Below are positions 58,101-63,955 of a stretch of DNA of 64,000 bases, piece after piece (within the stretch, counting starts at the first letter, position 1; each line of letters begins with the position of its first letter). The DNA is taken from positions 1 to 64,000 of the forward strand of contig CALLWB010000034.1 of NCBI GenBank assembly GCA_938016265.1. The letters are read 5' to 3'. Below the pieces are notes generated by a model. It did not search any database, had not been told where the DNA came from, and was given only the letters and a program-made list of their open reading frames with translations. The position numbers and the translations under genes are program-made. The stretch comes from an uncultured Saprospiraceae bacterium (GTDB lineage: Bacteria > Bacteroidota > Bacteroidia > Chitinophagales > Saprospiraceae).

Positions 58101-58333
58101 AGAATCAAAACTCTACCCCGCAAAAACAAATGTCGAATGGCAATTGGGCAATGTACGAGGGAGATTCCACGACAGATTTCATTATTGATGCATTTGACAG
58201 AAGTCAGGTCTGGAATACCAGAAACCAAACAGGTTACCTGAATGAAGATAGCAACATGGATGGAGTAAGTAATGCTCAAGACCGTAGTCAAGTATGGAAC
58301 AACCGAAACAAACGAGCACATATCCCTCGTTAA
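46139..58333 (+). CDS. Giant CUB/HYR multi-repeat surface protein with dockerin-like tail, 4064 residues
   Basis: Signal peptide with a long basic N-region (~1-46, ends FAQ). CUB1 (~50-153), module M1 (~157-312), FN3 (~315-388), MAM-like domain (~405-571), M2 and M3 (~575-885), then CUB2-M4-CUB3-M5-CUB4-M6-CUB5-M7-CUB6-M8-CUB7-M9 (to ~2520). M is a ~150-residue Cys-rich module I do not recognise (begins C-x3-CADA, ends AEGxCEFQCMAxSxTP). Four CUB-like domains (~2530-3030) and one degenerate plus nine HYR units (~3035-3835) follow. The C-terminal module (LEGPYD, VDWVFLELRD, two dockerin-like loops, ending HIPR) matches 1-1773 and 19022. No T9SS type A tail. Probable adhesin or matrix protein. 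Confidence 0.9.
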   Translation: MKNFLTKPNLTCFQSTENNYFKNINLHLRAFSLTLSLLLSASFLFAQPPVCGTTVYDPGGPSSNYSNNENFIVTYCSNPLGIVTLDFTTVSIEANYDYLRVYDGTGINGPLLNGNILAPASFTSTAADGCLTIRFTSDGSVTRTGWVANVTCALLGDCADTCADAATNSCSFWVTPADTPRASYAEIQTNGGESCFFVPKDVSMGDSTVTQCFSYLHNPLGSNYGSNSFYVLSETAVIENGDTNGTNDCTQSIDNVEIFDASCTSLITGGDSLVLTSAIPGNTYTICVTGTAGNGTAEGSCEFQCMAHSITPTQSCINPSMLTTSGVTSNSVTLGWTEVGTATSWNIEYGPSGFTPGSGTSISTSTNPFDITGLSAVATYDFYVQSDCVADGLSNFAGPISETTPCGLVIAPTIEDFETSPGSTPACWENLGSENWEFNTSDGHSGNNGSPGDHTTGSGYFANIEDSSPHNVGTTLRTPLVDISALQNPILSFWILSDNEGNSNIDFELNIWDGNMWISNVFTSNSNTGGWLEVVIPLNAYAGPIRAEFVGNERNGTGYWDDFAIDDIAFKNDEECAATCADAVTLSCNSWVTPNDTPRSSYSEIQLNGGESCFLNVVDVSLGDSSVTKCFNYTHTAINASTFYILSGNGVVENGDTNGTNDCSQSIDLVEIFNQSCTSLMSGGDSLVYSNAIQGTTYTICVTGTAGNGTAEGSCEFQCMAHSITPVSDPCAATCADVATNACDVWVTPNDTPRTSYSQIQANSGESCFPAPIDVSTTAASITQCWEYTHNPTPSDYGSSSFYVLSGTSVVENGDTNGTNDCVQTIDNIEIFDQSCASLLSGGDSLVYTNAVVGTTYSICVTATASNGTAEGSCEFQCMAHSVTPVENELCGATVYDLGGQFGNYASNRNYYVNYCSDVMGEVVTLDFTSVVINDTDDILQVNNGSFNGSPGSSADRPLHSNIRTPGIFTSTAPDGCLAIRFKSDGFTTAAGWAANVTCGPPVECASACTEIPSITCFSWVTPTDAPATSYNDIELGGGESCFVTPLDVSTTTMTATTCWEYVHTTILSESFSVLSENLVVENGDTNGTNDCGQSITSIEIFDDSCNSLMTGGQGLVYTNAVRGFSYVICATGSADNGTAEGMCEFQCMANSVTPITTPTCGYTFYDTGGPNGNYSNNENSSNDVIFCADYPYGVVTLEFTYVSTQNENGEYLNVRSGIGNNIIVLDSDVDSPASFTSITPDGCIGVLFRSNSQTTAGGWVANVTCSPPVDCASSCAEADLLSCFNWEAPIDSLPTTYAEIQANNGAYCFLSPIDVSLGDSSVTQCFEYIHTEYNASSFTVFSESLVVENGDTNGTNDCMQSITTVEVFDTACVSLMVGGLGLEYPLPIADYTYTICVTATAGNGTAEGMCEFQCIANSITPNSGSFCGYTIYDPAGPNASYGPNESVYNTYCPDVPGEIVSVLFTEFWLGNSGAGCSDWITIYDGDDDSAPEILSPSGSTRWCWSEFQMLGGGDLLGRTIRSTDSTGCLTIWFRSDGGADYYSGYTADILCGPAVDCAANCADAATSSCNVWVTTPDVPRVSYADIRRNFGESCFINPVDVSTTPASVTQCFEYTHDTAGSTFFHVLSETQVEELGDVNGTNDCVQAIDSIEIFDPSCTSLLVGGDSLVLTTAVLGTTYTICVTASASNGTAEGMCEFQCMANSVTPEIDLCGTTVYDSGGPTGNYSSNELITTVYCPDLAGDAISVTFTSFKLETNSTGCYDELFIYNGNSAASPSFLTPSGTTGWCWNRDLTTPSGTGDLLGKTITSTDATGCLTFVFDSDSSSQLDGWEANVTCSVLSDCPATCTEVGPLTCAVWETPADQSRATYADIQMSGGESCLLDPLDVSTASMSVTQCWEYTHTNPLSSVFFVYSETSVVENGDTNGANDCDQSITNIEVFDQTCTSIMSVAGDSLRFTNAGQGTTYTVCVTGTAGNGTAEGMCEFQCMAHSVTPDIDPIIACDSTIYDTGGPNGDYVNAEEYNTVYCPDVPGESVTMEFTDVTTGHPYAILSIYNGDGVNVPVLISNLIGPATVTSTSPDGCLTLYWYSSFTVNEGWEANVTCGVATDCAATCADAATSTCSFWVTPVDDLKDSYVEIESNGGESCFRTPVDVSTTPGSVTQCWEYTHDTPGSSRFMVLSETYVVENGDTNGSNDCIQAIDSIEVFDASCNSLDSGPDGFIFFNASQSTTYTICATGTASNGPAEGMCEFQCMANSVTPLSDICGSTVYDTGGIGGSYSNNENYTEVYCPDYPGEKITLDFATISILSFGDNLAIYSGIGTGGPVFSADLQVPETFTSITLDGCITLAFVSNNSSVSSGWIANITCEPQVDCAVTCGDASTNSCNLWITPSDIPTPNYNDVLTNGGVGCFLTPIDVSTSNQSVTQCWEYTHDAYGSTVFSVFAEPLVVENGDTNGTNDCFQSIDNIEIFDASCTSLQSGTGVDYTSAVTGTTYTVCVTATGGNGTAEGMCELQCVANSVTAIGELPPPITCSDLEIIDAFAPPPPTGYCSGNNEVNVVVFEFCPEPGAIVGIEFLFGSFDPNDSLSFYSGPPAAGLGGTLIQSNTGFLSGLIVTANPGECLTVVSNTDGFGSCQDESFPFVEFELFCQFPALEFTCGVDLDPYIFCYSNNLNDATVAEICPDDPNTIIELLVNSGTVEEEPFEFCYDVLSVFSGISGSGSFGILVNPTGINLPPWGSCGDFAGASYVAANPGDCLSFVFNSDFLGSCVNQSEIPFNVSCSAYTPTCANTPPGQYCFGNNETGIIFQDICPTTPGETVQIEIFSEMDNGDTLFVYSGMNGTGTNGTLVQTISGPFFDGVVSGLVDECVTMSINTDAIGSCQDQFYDEIEYFISCVQPPQLFTCGVDTDPFTFCYSDNLSNSIVAEICPQFPTETLSILIDAGIVEADGTSDCYDELYVISTPHGSDVNLGTQVLATGVTPVNDVCGDFAGGTFTADAPGDCLFFVFFSDDIISCDDPDGEVITPFSISCPVQLNQPPTAICQSLIIPAAANCEDITTVAADFDDGSTDPNIGDILTFSVLPTGPYPVGTTMVVLTVTDQDGLSDTCSTTVTVTDGIAPIAICQDITVFLDTAGNGSISAAEIDNMSSDNCAIDSLAVDNDQFDGTNLGPNTVILTVLDVNGNSSTCSSIVTLLDTIPPIAITEDITVELDSMGMVSITPPDIDDGSTDNVGIDTMFIDFPDFDCDDVGPNTVVLTVVDESGNSSTESAIVIVEDNIAPIAMCQDITVQLDSTGNTSISAADLDNMSTDNCAVDSLAIDTDQFDGTNVGPNTVILTVFDVNGNSSTCSSIVTVQDNAPTAITQDITIGVDSTGNVTITPTDIDDGSTDDVGIDSLYLDIVDFNCDDIGPNTVVLTVVDESGNSSTASAIVTVADSIAPLAMCQDITVHLDTMGSASIMAADIDNMSTDNCEIDSLAINNDQFNGTNLGPNTVILTVFDVNGNSSTCSAIVTVVDTIPPTAITEDITVELDSMGMVSITPPDIDDGSTDNVGIDTMFIDIPDFDCDDVGPNTVVLTVVDESGNSSTASAIVTVEDNIAPLAMCQDVTVQLDTAGMVSIDAADVDNMSTDNCAIDSMAVDIDQFDGTNLGPNTVILTVFDVNGNSSTCSSIVTVVDTIPPTAITEDITVELDSMGMVSITPPDIDDGSTDNVGIDTMFIDIPDFDCDDVGPNTVILTVVDESGNIGTASSTVTVEDNIDPLAMCQDITAELDITGNVTITPQDIDNMSTDNCAIDSLEIDINQFNVNDLGPNQVILKVTDVNGNSSTCSSTVTVVDGCIPAAVNAILEGPYDISTGLMTDQLRVLGVIPTTEPFTNAGLVHVGTGGGEVVLPNVFDVTGENAIIDWVFLELRDATDSTIVLSTRSSLLQADGDVVDMDGVSPVRFCGLSEGNYFVAIRPRHHLATMTAYAIPLSRAIINVYDFRTGNTYVENQNSTPQKQMSNGNWAMYEGDSTTDFIIDAFDRSQVWNTRNQTGYLNEDSNMDGVSNAQDRSQVWNNRNKRAHIPR
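55480..57647 (+). repeat. Alternating A/B HYR coding repeats, 480-base higher-order unit
   Basis: Nine units of ~240 bases. Odd units have CQD, DNC and STC cysteines; even units have ITED or ITQD, DN/DDVG and a single Cys (DFDC or DFNC). Positions 56663-56772 and 57143-57252 are identical over 110 bases, exactly 480 bases apart, so at least one A-B pair was duplicated recently or is being homogenised. Confidence 0.85.
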
Positions 58334-58373
58334 GCTTTTGAAGACATTAGCTTTAGAGCGGTATAAATTTTTG

Positions 58374-58405
58374 AATGGGTGGTACTTTCAGTGCCGCCCA
58401 TTTTT
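58374..58405 (+). terminator. Intrinsic terminator of the giant gene
   Basis: AATGGGTGGTAC (58374-58385) pairs with GTGCCGCCCATT (58391-58402) with two G-U pairs and a five-base loop, followed by a T run. It lies about 40 bases after the stop codon. Confidence 0.8.
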
Positions 58406-58507
58406 ATTAATCTAGTAAATAGGTGATAAACTGTAGAATTTGTGAAGAATTAAACTAAGTTTAGATTAGAATATTTGTTGAGATCAGGTTATTACATACA
58501 TTTTTTA

Positions 58508-58515
58508 TAATTTTG
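58508..58515 (+). promoter_or_regulatory. Promoter -7 element of the short MopE-like gene
   Basis: TAATTTTG fits TAnnTTTG, 36 bases before ATG 58552. A TTG lies at 58478-58480, which is further away than usual for a -33 element. Confidence 0.5.
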
Positions 58516-58551
58516 ACCGCTCTTTTATTGAATTCAACAAAAAACTAACTC

Positions 58552-60186
58552 ATGAAAAAATTCTATTTATTCTCTTTTCTATTGTTTTTATATTGCGGGA
58601 ACCTAAGTGCCCAGTGCACACCTGTGGACTGTTCTGCTAACTTGCCTGCTTATGGTGGTATTTGTGATACCCTTTTGGCTACAGGTCTGGTAAATTCTCC
58701 TTATAGCGACTCTGAGTCTTTTGTCATTACTGACAATTGCTTTGATGCTGGGTTGTTAGACCCTACACAGTCAGGTATAGGAGTTGTAATCACAAATGTT
58801 TATACTTTTTCTTTCACAAACCTTCCAAATGGAATCAATGTTGCGACAGATGACTCTTCATATGCACCACCAACTGGTAGCTATACCGTTGGGTGTATAG
58901 GAGTTTCTGGCACTCCGACGGAGGCCGGTGTTTTTCCAGCTACCGTCAATTTTCTTGCTGATGTTACGGCGTATCCATTTGGAGGAGGAAACTGCGGTGG
59001 TATTGCCGTTCCAACTGCAGGAAATGCGGCATTTTATTCTTTGACACTAGCAATTTTGCCGAATCCCTCTTTTGCTGGATTGAATCCTACCTATTGTCAG
59101 ACAGATCCTGTGGTTACACTTACACCTACTGGAACTACTGGAGGCGTATTTACTGGCCCAGGGGTTACTGGGTCTACTTTCAATCCTGGTACAGCAGGTG
59201 TTGGTACTCATATGGTTACCTATACCGTTAGTGCTCAACAAGGAGCAGCAATAGCTCCTACTATGAACAGCTCTAGTTTTTCAGTCACTGTTACTTCAGG
59301 TTCGAATACGTACTACGCGGATACTGACAATGATGGTTATGGAGATCCAAATGCTGTATTATCCGGCAACTGTGCTGGAGCTCCTGCAGGCTATGTTGCT
59401 AACAATACAGATTGTGATGACAACAATAACATGATCAATCCGGGTGCTAATGAAATGTGTGATGGAATAGACAACAATTGCAGCGGTACTATTGATGATG
59501 GACTAACTCAAATAACTTATTTTATTGATAGTGATAATGATGGTTACGGTTCTCCTACCGGGACGACCATGACTTGTAGCACGACTGCTCCAGCAGGATA
59601 TGTCACGAGTAGTGACGACTGCGATGACAACAATAACACGATCAATCCTGGAGCCAATGAAATGTGTGATGGAATCGACAATAACTGTAATGGGAGTATT
59701 GATGATGGATTAGCGCAAAATACCTATTATGAAGATGGAGACAGCGACGGATACGGAAATCCTGATGTCAGCATTATGGATTGTGCGGCAGCTGCTCCTA
59801 CAGGATACACTACCGACAATACAGATTGTGATGACAACAACAATACCATCAACCCCGGCGCAACGGAGATAGTAAACAATGGAGTAGATGAAGATTGCGA
59901 TGGCCAGGATCTAATGAGTTCAACAATTGATCTGGCTAGTGTTTTTGGGTTGTCTATTTATCCTAATCCTGCTTCTTCCTTCCTAACCGTTTCTGGTGAT
60001 TTGAATGCAGAATCACTGTTGGAAGTGTATGACATTCATGGAAAAAAAGTATTCGGACAGGTAGTTGCTTCATTTAGTGCAGGCTACCGATTGGATGTTT
60101 CTAATATGGGTGCAGGGTTGTATATTCTTAAGATCACAGACCATAATGATCAAGTCGGCACTCAAAAATTCAATGTTATTCAATAA
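58552..60186 (+). CDS. Short MopE-like metal-binding protein with T9SS type A signal
   Basis: 544 residues. Signal peptide (1-~20, SAQ), N-terminal domain (~22-245) closely paralogous to that of the 41548 gene (same CTPVDCSA, PAYGGICDTLLATG, FGGGNC), only two canonical MopE-type repeats plus one final NGVDEDCDGQD variant (~255-450), and a T9SS type A signal (~465-544; SIYPNPASSF, AGLYILKITDH). It differs from the 41548 gene mainly by 12 missing repeats. A strong terminator follows at 60294-60337. Confidence 0.9.
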   Translation: MKKFYLFSFLLFLYCGNLSAQCTPVDCSANLPAYGGICDTLLATGLVNSPYSDSESFVITDNCFDAGLLDPTQSGIGVVITNVYTFSFTNLPNGINVATDDSSYAPPTGSYTVGCIGVSGTPTEAGVFPATVNFLADVTAYPFGGGNCGGIAVPTAGNAAFYSLTLAILPNPSFAGLNPTYCQTDPVVTLTPTGTTGGVFTGPGVTGSTFNPGTAGVGTHMVTYTVSAQQGAAIAPTMNSSSFSVTVTSGSNTYYADTDNDGYGDPNAVLSGNCAGAPAGYVANNTDCDDNNNMINPGANEMCDGIDNNCSGTIDDGLTQITYFIDSDNDGYGSPTGTTMTCSTTAPAGYVTSSDDCDDNNNTINPGANEMCDGIDNNCNGSIDDGLAQNTYYEDGDSDGYGNPDVSIMDCAAAAPTGYTTDNTDCDDNNNTINPGATEIVNNGVDEDCDGQDLMSSTIDLASVFGLSIYPNPASSFLTVSGDLNAESLLEVYDIHGKKVFGQVVASFSAGYRLDVSNMGAGLYILKITDHNDQVGTQKFNVIQ

Positions 60187-60293
60187 ATAGTTGGTTACTA
60201 AGTTTACTAAGTAATTGAGGAACATACTACCTAGGAAGGGCGTCATAAACAGTCCTCCTTTTCTAATAACTTAATTCACTAAACAACTAAGCG

Positions 60294-60337
60294 ATAAGAT
60301 TAGGCAGAATTTGTTTTTGCCTAATCTTATTTTTTTG
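60294..60337 (+). terminator. Intrinsic terminator after the short MopE-like gene
   Basis: 13-base stem ATAAGATTAGGCA (60294-60306) with TGCCTAATCTTAT (60318-60330), followed by a T run. The left arm has no A run in front, so it works mainly in the plus direction. Confidence 0.85.
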
Positions 60338-60407
60338 TCTGTGAATGCGCAAATTTTTACCCAAAAAAAACAACAAAACACTAAAAGGAACCTTGTCCGC
60401 TTCCACT

Positions 60408-60442
60408 TTGTTACGCATTTATAAAAACTATTTCTAAATTTG
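60408..60442 (+). promoter_or_regulatory. Probable glnS promoter
   Basis: TTG at 60408-60410 (preceded by T) and TAAATTTG at 60435-60442, 24 bases apart, somewhat longer than the usual 18-20. The -7 box ends 59 bases before ATG 60502. Confidence 0.5.
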
Positions 60443-60501
60443 CCGAAAGACAAACCATCGTGGAGGAAAATCACTACCACGAAAAAAGACAATAATACAA
60501 C

Positions 60502-62169
60502 ATGGAAGCTAAAAACGAATCGCTCAATTTTATCGAGCAAATCATAGAAGAGGATTTAAAGACCGGAAAAAATGGGAACCTAGTCCATACCAGATTCCCC
60601 CCGGAGCCTAACGGATATATGCACATTGGCCACTTAAAGGCAGTATTTGTTAATTTTTCCACAGCCAATAAGTACAATGGCAAAACCAACCTCCGATTTG
60701 ACGATACCAACCCAGCCGCTGAAGAATTGGAGTTTGTCGAAAGCATCAAGAATGATATTCAATGGCTGGGATATCAATGGGAAGATGAAGTATTGTTTGC
60801 TTCCAACTACTTCGATCGGTTTTATGAATTGGCCATTCAACTCATTAAGAAAGGAAAAGCCTATGTGGATGACTCCAGTGCAGAAGAAATCGCCACAATG
60901 AAGGGTACGCCTACTGAACCAGGCAAAGAAAGCCCTTTTTATTCAAGAACAGTAGAAGAAAACCTCGACCTGCTAGAACGCATGAAAAACGGTGAATTTG
61001 AAGAGGGATCAAAGGTCTTGCGTGCAAAAATTGATATGGCCAACGCCAATATGCACCTTCGCGATCCATTGATGTACCGGATCAAAAAAGCCACCCATCA
61101 TCAAACAGGGGACAAATGGAATATCTACCCGATGTACGACTGGGCCCACGGTATCAGCGACTCTATTGAAGGGATAACCCATTCCGTTTGCACGCTGGAG
61201 TTTGAAGTACACCGCCCCCTTTACGAGTGGTTTCTCAACGAATTGGAGATCTTTTGTCCACAGCAAATAGAAATGTCCCGGCTAAATCTTAGCTACACCA
61301 TTACCAGTAAACGCCGCCTCCGAAAACTAGTAGAAGACAACTTCGTCAGCGGATGGGACGACCCACGAATGCCAACAGTATCAGGCATGAGACGAAGAGG
61401 CTACACGCCCGCATCCCTGCGAAACTTCATGGAGAAAGTAGGCGTTACCAGAAGGAATCACGTCATCGATGTTTCCCTGTTGGAATTTAGTGTTCGTGAA
61501 GATTTGAATAAAATCGCACCGCGAGTAATGGGCGTGCTCAACCCAATAAAACTAGTCCTCACCAACTACCCGGAAGGGCAAGTGGAAGAACTGACCATGA
61601 TCAATAATCCAGAGGATGAAACACAAGGCACTAGAAAAGTCCCTTTTTCAAGAGAATTGTATATAGAACGCGAGGACTTCATGGAAGATCCTCCTAGGAA
61701 ATTTTTCCGATTAGGACCAGGAAGAAACGTACGGCTTAAAGGAGCATACATTATTACTTGCGATGACTTCGTCAAAGATGCAGAAGGCAATGTTACTGAA
61801 GTCCATTGCACTTACCACCCGACTAGCAAAAGTGGATCGGATACTTCTGGGATCAAAGCAAAAGGAACCATGCACTTTGTATCCATCGAACATGCATTAG
61901 ATGCAGAAGTCCGCCTTTACGACCGATTGTTTATGGACGAAGCTCCTGACAGCAATAAAGAAAAAGATTTCATCCAATTGCTTAATCCTGATTCCTTATC
62001 TGTTATTAAGGCAAAGGTAGAGCCTCACTTAGCAGACGCCAAGCACCTCGACAAGTATCAGTTTATGAGAAAAGGCTATTTCTGCATCGACCCGGACAGC
62101 AAACCCGGTCAATTGGTCTTCAATCGAACGGTTACGTTAAGAGATGGGTGGAAGAAAAAGAATTCATGA
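60502..62169 (+). CDS. glnS: Glutaminyl-tRNA synthetase
   Basis: 555 residues, normal for the enzyme that charges tRNA-Gln directly. HIGH motif at 41-44 (PEPNGYMHIGHLKA), DDTNP (~68-72), VCTLEFEVHRPLYEW (~232-246), and the class I KMSKS-equivalent at ~268 reads TSKRR rather than the more usual MSKRK/LSKRK. C-terminal anticodon-binding beta-barrel is present (~340-545). Start ATG 60502. Monocistronic between two terminator-bounded regions. Confidence 0.97.
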   Translation: MEAKNESLNFIEQIIEEDLKTGKNGNLVHTRFPPEPNGYMHIGHLKAVFVNFSTANKYNGKTNLRFDDTNPAAEELEFVESIKNDIQWLGYQWEDEVLFASNYFDRFYELAIQLIKKGKAYVDDSSAEEIATMKGTPTEPGKESPFYSRTVEENLDLLERMKNGEFEEGSKVLRAKIDMANANMHLRDPLMYRIKKATHHQTGDKWNIYPMYDWAHGISDSIEGITHSVCTLEFEVHRPLYEWFLNELEIFCPQQIEMSRLNLSYTITSKRRLRKLVEDNFVSGWDDPRMPTVSGMRRRGYTPASLRNFMEKVGVTRRNHVIDVSLLEFSVREDLNKIAPRVMGVLNPIKLVLTNYPEGQVEELTMINNPEDETQGTRKVPFSRELYIEREDFMEDPPRKFFRLGPGRNVRLKGAYIITCDDFVKDAEGNVTEVHCTYHPTSKSGSDTSGIKAKGTMHFVSIEHALDAEVRLYDRLFMDEAPDSNKEKDFIQLLNPDSLSVIKAKVEPHLADAKHLDKYQFMRKGYFCIDPDSKPGQLVFNRTVTLRDGWKKKNS

Positions 62170-62204
62170 ACGATCCCGAAGGTTTTGAATGTGGTCCGAC
62201 TTTC

Positions 62205-62318
62205 GGCAGTTCAAAAAGTGAAGGAACAGCGACGGCGGGTATTTCTGTAGAGAGACTTTTTTGTAGAGTAGAGCGATAAATAGTAGACTTGGGCTTAGTT
62301 TTGCAAAGCAAAATGAGT
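62205..62318 (+). repeat. Dispersed non-coding repeat, copy B (fullest)
   Basis: 62205-62250 matches the reverse complement of 63956-64000 at 41 of 45 aligned bases (one gap), including CGACGGCGGGTATT. Then TTTTTTGTAGAG (62257-62268) matches 36262-36273 and AGTTTTGCAAAGCAAAATGAGT (62297-62318) resembles 36366-36390 and 38241-38264. Together they look like one element whose parts are shared by different copies. Confidence 0.6.
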
Positions 62319-62336
62319 TTATCTAGTCAATAGTTA

Positions 62337-63170
62337 TCAAACCTTATAAATACCGTCCTCCTTCAGCAAAACTACCTTTTCTCGATACAATGCACCGATA
62401 GATTTTTTGAATAGCTTTTTGCTAATCCCAAATGTTTGTCGAATATCATCAGGGTCACTTTTGTCGGTGAAGGGCATGAACCCATTATTTTCCTCCAGGA
62501 TATCCATTATCTTTTGGGCATTCGTTCTGATGCTTCTTCGTCCAACAGGATTTAGGCTGACGTCTATTTTTTTGTCGGGGCGGAATGGTTTGATATATCC
62601 TTTCAACTCCTGGCCAATCTCTAGGGGCTCCGGAATTTCGTTGGTGTAAATAAGACCAAGATAGGCTCTATTGATAATGACACTATACCCGAGATCTGTT
62701 TTTAGATATACAATAAGATCGACCTCCTGCCCTTTTTTTAAGTCGTCGTCTGCTACTTGTTTTAGGTAGCGCTTTAGTTTGGTGGTGCCTACCAGACGGT
62801 CAGTGACTTCATCCAACATTAGGTAGACGATCACTTCCTGGCCGACAAAGAGTTGATGTACCTGATTTCGAAAAGGGATAAGCAGTTGCTTGACAATCCC
62901 CCAATCACAAAAGGCACCATATTCATTAATATCAATCACCTCCAAACAAGCAAACTCTCCTACGGTAATGAATGGTTTTTCCGTCGTCGCTACATCCCGT
63001 CCCTCAGAATCTACATAAACAAAAACATCCACCTTCGAATTGATGACCATCTCTTCAGTGATGTATTTGCGAGGCAGCAGCACCTCGTTTTCCTCCTCAT
63101 CAATTAAGTAATAACCCTGAGGCATTTCTCTCCAAACGGAAAGTGTTTGATATTCACCAATTTTTAGCAT
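62337..63170 (-). CDS. cvfB: CvfB-like S1 RNA-binding protein
   Basis: 277 residues: several OB-fold/S1-like beta-barrel segments (~1-60, 63-130 with VIDINEYGAFCDWG, 140-215 with VIINRAYLGLIY) and a C-terminal winged-helix-like region (~230-277; QTFGISKKLFKKSIGALYREK), the same order as CvfB/YitL proteins. These bind RNA and affect virulence factor expression in Staphylococcus; role here unknown. A TATCTTTG element (minus strand) lies four bases before the ATG, with a palindrome just upstream. Confidence 0.85.
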   Translation of the reverse strand: MLKIGEYQTLSVWREMPQGYYLIDEEENEVLLPRKYITEEMVINSKVDVFVYVDSEGRDVATTEKPFITVGEFACLEVIDINEYGAFCDWGIVKQLLIPFRNQVHQLFVGQEVIVYLMLDEVTDRLVGTTKLKRYLKQVADDDLKKGQEVDLIVYLKTDLGYSVIINRAYLGLIYTNEIPEPLEIGQELKGYIKPFRPDKKIDVSLNPVGRRSIRTNAQKIMDILEENNGFMPFTDKSDPDDIRQTFGISKKLFKKSIGALYREKVVLLKEDGIYKV

Positions 63171-63174
63171 AGGA

Positions 63175-63205
63175 CAAAGATAGGAAGTAGGATTACTACT
63201 TCCTA
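63175..63205 (-). promoter_or_regulatory. cvfB -7 element overlapping a perfect 10-base palindrome
   Basis: On the minus strand 63182-63175 reads TATCTTTG (TAnnTTTG), ending four bases before the cvfB ATG. Directly upstream and overlapping its first bases is the inverted repeat TAGGAAGTAG-GATTA-CTACTTCCTA (63181-63205). Its place inside the promoter suggests an operator. It has no T run in either direction, so a terminator is less likely. Confidence 0.45.
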
Positions 63206-63291
63206 CACTTCAACAAATTATCCTGCAAATTCAATCGACGGAGAGCAAAGGATGACTCGCCTCTACCCTATTCAATCGACCAATAACCAAT

Positions 63292-63867
63292 TTATTGAAT
63301 CCTTTTTCTTATCCGAGATAAAGATACAGGAGTAATTCCTAAGTAAGAGGCAATGTATTTCAAGGGTACTCGTTGGGGTAAGCTTGGATTAGTTTCCAGC
63401 AAATGGAGGTAGCGCTGTTCTGGATTGTACAGAATGTAGTTATCACTTTTTGTGATCGATTCTCCTAGGTTTTGTTGGAGCATCAGGATGCGTGCTTGTT
63501 CTAATTTATTGCTTTTTGCAAGCAGTTTATTTAGTTCGTCATAATTGATAGTTGCTAGCATCGTTTCTTCTGTAGGAGCAAAATACCTACTGGAAGGTAA
63601 GCCCAGCAAGATACTTTCAAAATTACCGACGACCATATTTTCCATTCTGAATTCGCAAGTAATGTCATTGCCGTCTTTTAAGAAAAAAATGCGAACTATT
63701 CCCTTGAGGATAAACCCCAATGTCTTTCTTGTTTCTCCTTCTTGAAACAGGTATTCGTCTTTTTGCAGCACTCGAATTTGGACTTGCGCTATGACACTAT
63801 TGATCTCCTCTTCCGATAAAAAAGGGAATTGGCCTTTGAAATAGGTCAACAAATGTTCTATTTCCAT
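63292..63867 (-). CDS. Crp/Fnr-family transcriptional regulator
   Basis: 191 residues. Cyclic-nucleotide-binding-like domain (~10-120; VLQKDEYLFQEGETRKTLGF), dimer helix (~125-150) and a short winged-helix DNA-binding part ending VPLKYIASYLGITPVSLSRIRKRI. No Cys cluster for an Fnr-type iron-sulphur centre. Bacteroidota Crp/Fnr proteins of this length are common and usually have unknown ligands. A possible -7 box (minus-strand TACCTTTC, 63880-63873) lies five bases before the ATG. Confidence 0.88.
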   Translation of the reverse strand: MEIEHLLTYFKGQFPFLSEEEINSVIAQVQIRVLQKDEYLFQEGETRKTLGFILKGIVRIFFLKDGNDITCEFRMENMVVGNFESILLGLPSSRYFAPTEETMLATINYDELNKLLAKSNKLEQARILMLQQNLGESITKSDNYILYNPEQRYLHLLETNPSLPQRVPLKYIASYLGITPVSLSRIRKRIQ

Positions 63868-63955
63868 AGACAGAAAGGTAATTCATTTTCAGGAATCTAC
63901 CAATTAGCCAGGGAGCATTACCTTGTTTATTTTCCATCCTATCATAACAAATGCG

